Origin: Planctomycetota bacterium
GTDB lineage: Bacteria > Planctomycetota > PUPC01 > DSUN01
Direction: 5' to 3'
DNA length: 10,961 bases
Assembly: GCA_016872875.1 (NCBI GenBank)
Contig: VGYW01000284.1
Location: forward strand, 1-10,961
Shown: positions 8,190 through 10,961 of the stretch, piece after piece
Numbering within the stretch: the first letter of the stretch is position 1
Layout: every line of letters starts with the position of its first letter
Notes under the pieces: generated by a model
Seen by the model: the letters and a program-made list of their open reading frames with translations, nothing else
Told to the model about the DNA's origin: nothing
Databases searched by the model: none
Program-made: the position numbers and the translations under genes

Positions 8190-8224
8190 GCCGCACCGCG
8201 CCGTCGCGTGACCCGGGCGGGCGC

Positions 8225-8968
8225 TCAATCGGCGAAACGCAGGAGGGAGTACTGCTCGAACCGGTGCCAGTCGTCGGTGGTCATGGGGGCGGAGTTGGAC
8301 TCCTCGGCCTTCTTGTAGACCTTCGAGTAGTCGTAGCGGGCGAAGGTGAAGCGCCAGGCGTCCCCCGCCTTGGGCGGCCTGCCGCCGGCGTGCGCGAGAC
8401 TCTTCCACGGGATCGCCAGAATCACGCGGTAGAACCCGTCTGTGTCCCCCGAATCGTTCACCGTGCCCACGGCCTGGACCGCGGAGGCGATGCCCGTCTC
8501 CCAGGCCGAGCGCTCCTTGATCGTCTTCTTGTCCCTCCGCTCGTCAATCTTCAGCGCCATGACCGTGCCGATGGGATTGACCTCGAACTCGTAGTAGCCC
8601 GGCTGGTCCTCGCGGGGCTTGAGGAACAGCTCCACCACGTCCTCCTCCCAGAGCGGGTCGGTGCGCTCCTTGAACCTCCCGCGGAGATCGGCGTCGGTGG
8701 CGACCGCCTGGACGTAGAGGTGCTCCTCGTCCCAGAGCATCATCGCCTCGGTCCTGCTCTGAGCGGGACTGTTGGACTTGGCCGCGAAGAAGCCTCGGAT
8801 GACCATCGCGTTCTTCCACTGCTCGGGGTGCGGCTTCTGGTCAACCGTGACCGCCCCCGCAGCGCGGCGAACGACGTACGGCTCCCCCGCCTTCCAATCG
8901 TCGGAGCCGAACGCCGGCGCCGCAGCAACCACGGACACGAAGAGCCAACCAAGGGTGAACACGGCCAT
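8225..8968 (-). other. Probable independent CBM9-like unit inside the fused frame
   Basis: The unit is 247 residues from the internal ATG at 8968. The N-terminal signal peptide ends near AAAPAFG. The rest matches the beta-sandwich of carbohydrate-binding family-9-like proteins that stand alone in glycan-degrading bacteria. The purine-rich GAGGAGGAG touching the ATG could be its ribosome site. A secreted protein with its signal peptide in the middle would be abnormal, which favours a start here. Confidence 0.65.
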
Positions 8969-9286
8969 CTCCTCCTCGATGACGCCTGGGCCTTCCATCT
9001 CGGCGAAGACCTCCTTGTCCGCCTCGCGGCGGATGATGCCGTTCCCGTCGCCATTGGCGTCCCAGCGGACGTACTTGCCCGTCTTCTCGTCGTACTTGCT
9101 CGCGCGGTCGTAGCTCGACCACTGCTGGCACTTCTCGCCAGGGGGCGGCAGGACGGCCAGGGCCTCGAGGTCCGTCAGCCGCTTCACCAGGTCGAGATAC
9201 GACCAGCGTTCGCCCCCCACGCCGACCTGTGCCGCGCCGAGAGCCACCGCCAGCCACACCGCCGCCATTCGTCCTGCCGATCGCAT
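8225..9286 (-). CDS. Fused open frame: DUF2961 N-terminal fragment plus CBM9-like protein
   Basis: A single open frame of 353 residues combines two proteins. Residues 1-106 begin with a signal peptide ([20 protein letters not shown]) and continue with [53 protein letters not shown] and EMEGPGVI, the start of a DUF2961/GH172-type protein. From residue 107 a second signal peptide appears ([21 protein letters not shown]), followed by a family-9-like carbohydrate-binding fold: [61 protein letters not shown] and [12 protein letters not shown]. The ATG at 9286 has GGAGG seven bases upstream and a promoter at 9330-9358. The internal ATG at 8968 has its own GAGGAGGAG, so the second part may be translated separately as 247 residues. 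It is convergent with the sigma-54 activator gene, 35 bp away. Confidence 0.8.
   Translation of the reverse strand: MRSAGRMAAVWLAVALGAAQVGVGGERWSYLDLVKRLTDLEALAVLPPPGEKCQQWSSYDRASKYDEKTGKYVRWDANGDGNGIIRREADKEVFAEMEGPGVIEEEMAVFTLGWLFVSVVAAAPAFGSDDWKAGEPYVVRRAAGAVTVDQKPHPEQWKNAMVIRGFFAAKSNSPAQSRTEAMMLWDEEHLYVQAVATDADLRGRFKERTDPLWEEDVVELFLKPREDQPGYYEFEVNPIGTVMALKIDERRDKKTIKERSAWETGIASAVQAVGTVNDSGDTDGFYRVILAIPWKSLAHAGGRPPKAGDAWRFTFARYDYSKVYKKAEESNSAPMTTDDWHRFEQYSLLRFAD
8969..9286 (-). pseudogene. Truncated DUF2961 (GH172-type) gene, 5' fragment
   Basis: About 106 residues of a secreted DUF2961 protein remain, with signal peptide and the opening motif SSYDR...WDANGDG...EMEGPGVI. Family members are several hundred residues long and normally continue after GPGVI with a tryptophan-containing strand; here the sequence jumps directly into the ribosome site and signal peptide of the next gene. 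The catalytic core is absent, so the fragment should not be enzymatically active. The promoter and ribosome site are intact and may now serve the downstream CBM9-like gene. Confidence 0.7.
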
Positions 9287-9329
9287 GCGGAATCCTCCAG
9301 GGAAGCTGTGCGTCCCCCCACGCCCGCCG

Positions 9330-9358
9330 ATGCTACCAATCCCCCCCGCCCCTGTCAA
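9330..9358 (-). promoter_or_regulatory. Sigma-70 promoter of the DUF2961/CBM9 frame
   Basis: Read leftward, TTGACA (9358-9353) and TAGCAT (9335-9330) are spaced by 17 bases. This places the start about 37 bases above the ATG at 9286, leaving room for GGAGG. Confidence 0.65.
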
Positions 9359-9378
9359 GGCCGGCGGCGCTTGGCGCC

Positions 9379-9519
9379 CGACATGTTCAAGATGTTCACT
9401 CCGCGACACAGGGGGTGAACATGTCGAAATCGCCGGGCGCCCGTGGCCATAAGTAGCTTTGTGGCAAGCACTTGTACTCACGGGTCGCGCCGTGGCGGGG
9501 CGGTTTCGACATGTTCACC
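9379..9519. repeat. CGACATGTTCA motif, three copies
   Basis: TTTCGACATGTTCACC occurs perfectly at 9504-9519 (plus) and 9414-9429 (minus). A shorter copy, CGACATGTTCA, lies at 9379-9389, with a further ATGTTCA immediately after it. The two long copies also share GGCG upstream. They lie just above the promoter at 9330-9358 and could be regulator binding sites, or ends of an eroded element. Confidence 0.6.
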
Positions 9520-9575
9520 TCGCCAAGCCTCCGGGCCAGACTCTCCGGAAGCCGCCACGTGCCCCATCCAGCGCA

Positions 9576-9725
9576 TCAGCCTGTCGGAGTGCGGCGGCTC
9601 GACGCCGCCTTGGCTTGCCAGGACGCCCCCGCCCCGCGAAACCGCAGCAGCGGAAATAATGGAGTACTACGACCCGACCCCACCGCCCCACCGCCACCGC
9701 TCACAACCTCGTCGTCTGTAGACAT
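9576..9725 (-). pseudogene. Start of an interrupted small gene
   Basis: An ATG at 9725 has GGAGAAGG just upstream and a promoter at 9769-9797, the complete start signals of a gene. The first 19 codons read MSTDDEVVSGGGGAVGSGR. The frame then enters repeat copy R1 in antisense and ends at 9576 with repeat-encoded residues (KAASSRRTPTG). The original product is unrecognisable. It may be a gene cut by repeat insertion, or a real 49-residue peptide. Confidence 0.4.
9577..9668 (+). repeat. Hairpin repeat copy R1 (about 92 bp unit)
   Basis: The first 32 bases (9577-9608) start CAGCCTGTCGGAGTGCGG and close a hairpin GCGGCG-GCTCGA-CGCCGC. The unit continues with TTGGCTTGCC and a GC-rich middle, and ends AAATAATGGAGTACT (9654-9668). 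The copy at 10746-10836 shares all these parts, which defines the unit. Confidence 0.8.
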
Positions 9726-9768
9726 TGCGCCTTCTCCCGGCGGCCCGGTTCTCCGGCTACCTGCGAGA

Positions 9769-9797
9769 ATGCTACCACGGTCCTTTGGCCCTGTCAA
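9769..9797 (-). promoter_or_regulatory. Sigma-70 promoter, downstream gene apparently lost
   Basis: TTGACA (9797-9792) and TAGCAT (9774-9769) are 17 bases apart, the same hexamers and spacing as at 9330-9358. It reads into the interrupted start at 9725. Confidence 0.6.
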
Positions 9798-9848
9798 CCA
9801 TCGCCGTGTGTGCCCTGCGCTCAACGCCCGCCCCTGCGGCAGCCCAAA

Positions 9849-9880
9849 GCGGTCTCAAGCGACCGCACTCCGACAGGCTG
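9849..9880 (-). repeat. Hairpin repeat copy R4, inverted, with compensatory stem changes
   Basis: Read on the minus strand it begins CAGCCTGTCGGAGTGCGG, like the other copies, but the stem is GCGGTC-GCTTGA-GACCGC. Compared with GCGGCG-GCTCGA-CGCCGC, two base pairs are changed on both sides, so pairing is kept. One loop base also differs. Confidence 0.8.
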
Positions 9881-9973
9881 CCGCACGCCTTGGTGACCAC
9901 CACCCCTTTGCTGAACGCGGACCCTCTGCAAGGGCCTCCGCCTATGGCCGATCTTCCATCCGCCGCGAGGCGC

Positions 9974-10005
9974 CAGCCTGTCGGAGTGCGGCGGCTCGAC
10001 GCCGC
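9974..10005 (+). repeat. Hairpin repeat copy R2
   Basis: The 32 bases are identical to the first 32 of copy R1. The flanking sequence after the hairpin does not follow the 92-bp unit, so only the hairpin head is present. It sits just beyond the 3' end of the small minus-strand genes. Confidence 0.8.
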
Positions 10006-10044
10006 TGTGGACTTGACCCGCGCCACGGCCTCTTCGGAAGCAAC

Positions 10045-10251
10045 TCATCGCGTAGGATCGTCGCGATCCTCCCGGATCATCGCCGCGGATTCCGAGGGCG
10101 AACGGAGCCCAGACTTCTGCACCAGCCTGAATAGCTCCCCGATCGTGAGGCGGCGCTTCTTGGCGTCCACGCCGTCAGCACGTGGCGTGTGCTCGCGCTT
10201 TCCTTCAGCGTCCCGTTCCGGTCGCCTGTGCGATCTGTCTCTTGCGGGCAT
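10045..10251 (-). CDS. Possible small antitoxin-like protein or gene fragment
   Basis: A frame ending at 10045 reads KKRRLTIGELFRLVQKSG then SPSESAAMIREDRDDPTR. The ending resembles the IREDRD tails of small antitoxins, and the composition is unlike the Arg-rich shadows around it. The start is uncertain. The ATG at 10251 gives 68 residues but overlaps the preceding gene by 47 bp and has a poor ribosome site. A GTG further in gives 41 residues, starting just before DAKKRRL. No toxin gene follows; the next feature is hairpin copy R2. It could be the remnant of a third gene of the operon. Confidence 0.35.
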   Translation of the reverse strand: MPARDRSHRRPERDAEGKREHTPRADGVDAKKRRLTIGELFRLVQKSGLRSPSESAAMIREDRDDPTR

Positions 10252-10396
10252 ACGAGACCACCTTTCTCCCGCTGCGCTTCTCCTCTTCCTGGAGGCTCTT
10301 CCCCATCGCCCGAATGTCGTAGTTGAACTTCGCGGCGTGCTCCTCCTTGATCCGCCGCATCTCCTCGACGATCGGGTCCTTGGGTGCCACAGCCAT
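10205..10396 (-). CDS. Small charged protein, antitoxin-like, family not identified
   Basis: The 63-residue product begins MAVAPKDPIVEEMRRIKEEHAAKFNYDIRAM and continues with KSLQEEEKRSGRKVVSYARKR. The pattern DPIVEE-R-I-EEHAAKFNYD followed by a helix and a basic Arg/Lys tail is one I recognise as a recurring small protein near PIN or YgiT-type toxin-antitoxin genes, but I cannot name a family. It is probably cytoplasmic. The ATG at 10396 has GGAGG two bases upstream. It follows the YgiT-like gene by 44 bp and is presumably in the same transcript. The open frame extends further upstream only as a shadow of that gene. Confidence 0.7.
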   Translation of the reverse strand: MAVAPKDPIVEEMRRIKEEHAAKFNYDIRAMGKSLQEEEKRSGRKVVSYARKRQIAQATGTGR

Positions 10397-10440
10397 TGCC
10401 TCCAAGCTCCTGCGGCGCGGAACAGTGCGTTGCCGGGCAC

Positions 10441-10650
10441 TCAGGCGTATTCGTAAACCGGCGTCTCGACCACCCGGTCGGGTTTCTTCCTGCCCCGGAT
10501 GAGCGCTTGAATGCGCTCCACCGTCTCTGGGGCGAAGAACTCCTCGCCCGTCTCCTTGCACACCCGCGCCGGCACGTGCTCGATGACGTAGAACTTGCCT
10601 CGGTACGCCAACGTGTAGGTCACCTTCGTATCTACCACTGTCTCTCTCAT
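10441..10650 (-). CDS. YgiT/MqsA-like antitoxin-type protein lacking zinc ligands
   Basis: The 69-residue product reads VTYTLAYRGKFYVIEHVPARVC, then KETGEEFFAPETVERIQALI and RVVETPVYEYA. This is the core of YgiT-type (MqsA N-terminal) zinc-finger proteins: a beta hairpin, the phrase VPARVC-x-x-x-GE and a helix. The N-terminal CxxC is missing, and the second Cys of the VCxxCGE site is Thr, so only Cys31 remains and zinc binding is unlikely. In this family the protein is usually the antitoxin paired with an upstream mRNA interferase-like toxin (often MqsR- or DUF4258-type); none is found upstream here. The ATG at 10650 has GGAG seven bases upstream, and a good promoter lies at 10675-10703. Confidence 0.8.
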   Translation of the reverse strand: MRETVVDTKVTYTLAYRGKFYVIEHVPARVCKETGEEFFAPETVERIQALIRGRKKPDRVVETPVYEYA

Positions 10651-10674
10651 CGGTCGTCTCCGCTGACTGTCGGC

Positions 10675-10703
10675 ATGTTACCGCCGCCGCGCCCTCGTGT
10701 CAA
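10675..10703 (-). promoter_or_regulatory. Sigma-70 promoter of the small antitoxin-like operon
   Basis: TTGACA (10703-10698) and TAACAT (10680-10675) are 17 bases apart on the minus strand. Initiation is near 10668, about 18 bases above the ATG at 10650. It directly precedes the YgiT-like gene, so that gene is the first of the operon. Confidence 0.65.
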
Positions 10704-10745
10704 GCGAGCTGGCCGTCGCTAGCCAAGGCGGCCTGTGCGATGCGT

Positions 10746-10836
10746 CAGCCTGTCGGACTGCGGCGGCTCGACGCCGCTTTGGCTTGCCGGACACCCCCAG
10801 CCCGTGGTACCACACCAGCCAAAATAATGGAGTACT
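10746..10836 (+). repeat. Hairpin repeat copy R3 (about 91 bp unit)
   Basis: The 32-base head (10746-10777) differs from R1 by one base outside the stem. The body (TTTGGCTTGCCGGAC, then a C-rich middle) and the end AAATAATGGAGTACT (10822-10836) match R1. The rest of the window (10837-10961) shows no recognisable gene. Confidence 0.8.
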
Positions 10837-10961
10837 GATTCCGCTGAAAAACCCTTTCTGGCCCGTCGGCGGGCATCACGGATCCGCGAGTTTTGCGAAA
10901 AGAGCCTGCCTCTGCGGGTGGAATCCGCCTATCCGTGTATGCGCCTTCCGGCGCGAAGGGG

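Noticed and set aside
9577..10777. CRISPR array
   Set aside because: The four repeats are irregularly spaced (by about 125 to 770 bases), occur in both orientations and form hairpins with head sequence; there are no uniform spacers or cas genes.

Overview
The window is GC-rich bacterial chromosome, gene-dense on the left and repeat-dense on the right. A sugar ABC importer, a glycan-type carbohydrate-binding protein beside a DUF2961 (GH172-type) fragment, a sigma-54 activator and many short hairpin repeats suggest the PVC/Planctomycetota group. That assignment is inference from gene content; there is no rRNA or marker gene to confirm it.

Layout. 1-151: a nested inverted pair of two-hairpin repeats. 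214-3881 (minus): a lipoprotein substrate-binding protein, a double-ATPase and a permease of the ribose/CUT2 family, in the order rbsB-rbsA-rbsC, driven by a near-consensus sigma-70 promoter at 3930-3957. rbsA and rbsC overlap by the four bases GTGA. A pair of inverted heptamer-repeat blocks lies between rbsB and rbsA, brackets the rbsA start codon and encodes part of its N-terminus. 3981-5208 (minus): a MerR-like small HTH gene and a winged-helix, replication-initiator-like gene, with their own strong promoter at 5282-5310 and palindromes over the start site. They look like the control and replication module of a mobile element, but no integrase or cargo is visible. 5288-6352: about 1 kb with no convincing gene, ending in a MITE-like element with 21-bp perfect inverted arms.

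6353-8189 (plus): a small helical FlgN-like protein followed 10 bp later by a sigma-54-dependent activator. Its receiver domain keeps the phospho-acceptor Asp but has lost much of the acidic pocket and the switch Thr. 8225-9286 (minus, convergent): an open frame that joins the first part of a secreted DUF2961 protein to a complete CBM9-like protein that still carries its own signal peptide and ribosome binding site. This looks like a deletion fusion.

9287-10961: promoters, repeats and small genes. Four copies of a 32-base hairpin repeat lie in both orientations, and one copy has two compensatory stem changes. An apparent promoter, ribosome site and start codon run into one repeat after 19 codons. 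A small antitoxin-like operon (a YgiT-like protein without zinc ligands, a 63-residue partner, and a possible third frame) is transcribed leftward from a TTGACA-N17-TAACAT promoter. I see no CRISPR array, tRNA, rRNA or recognisable defence system. The best leads are the repeat families, the fusion gene and the orphan replication module.
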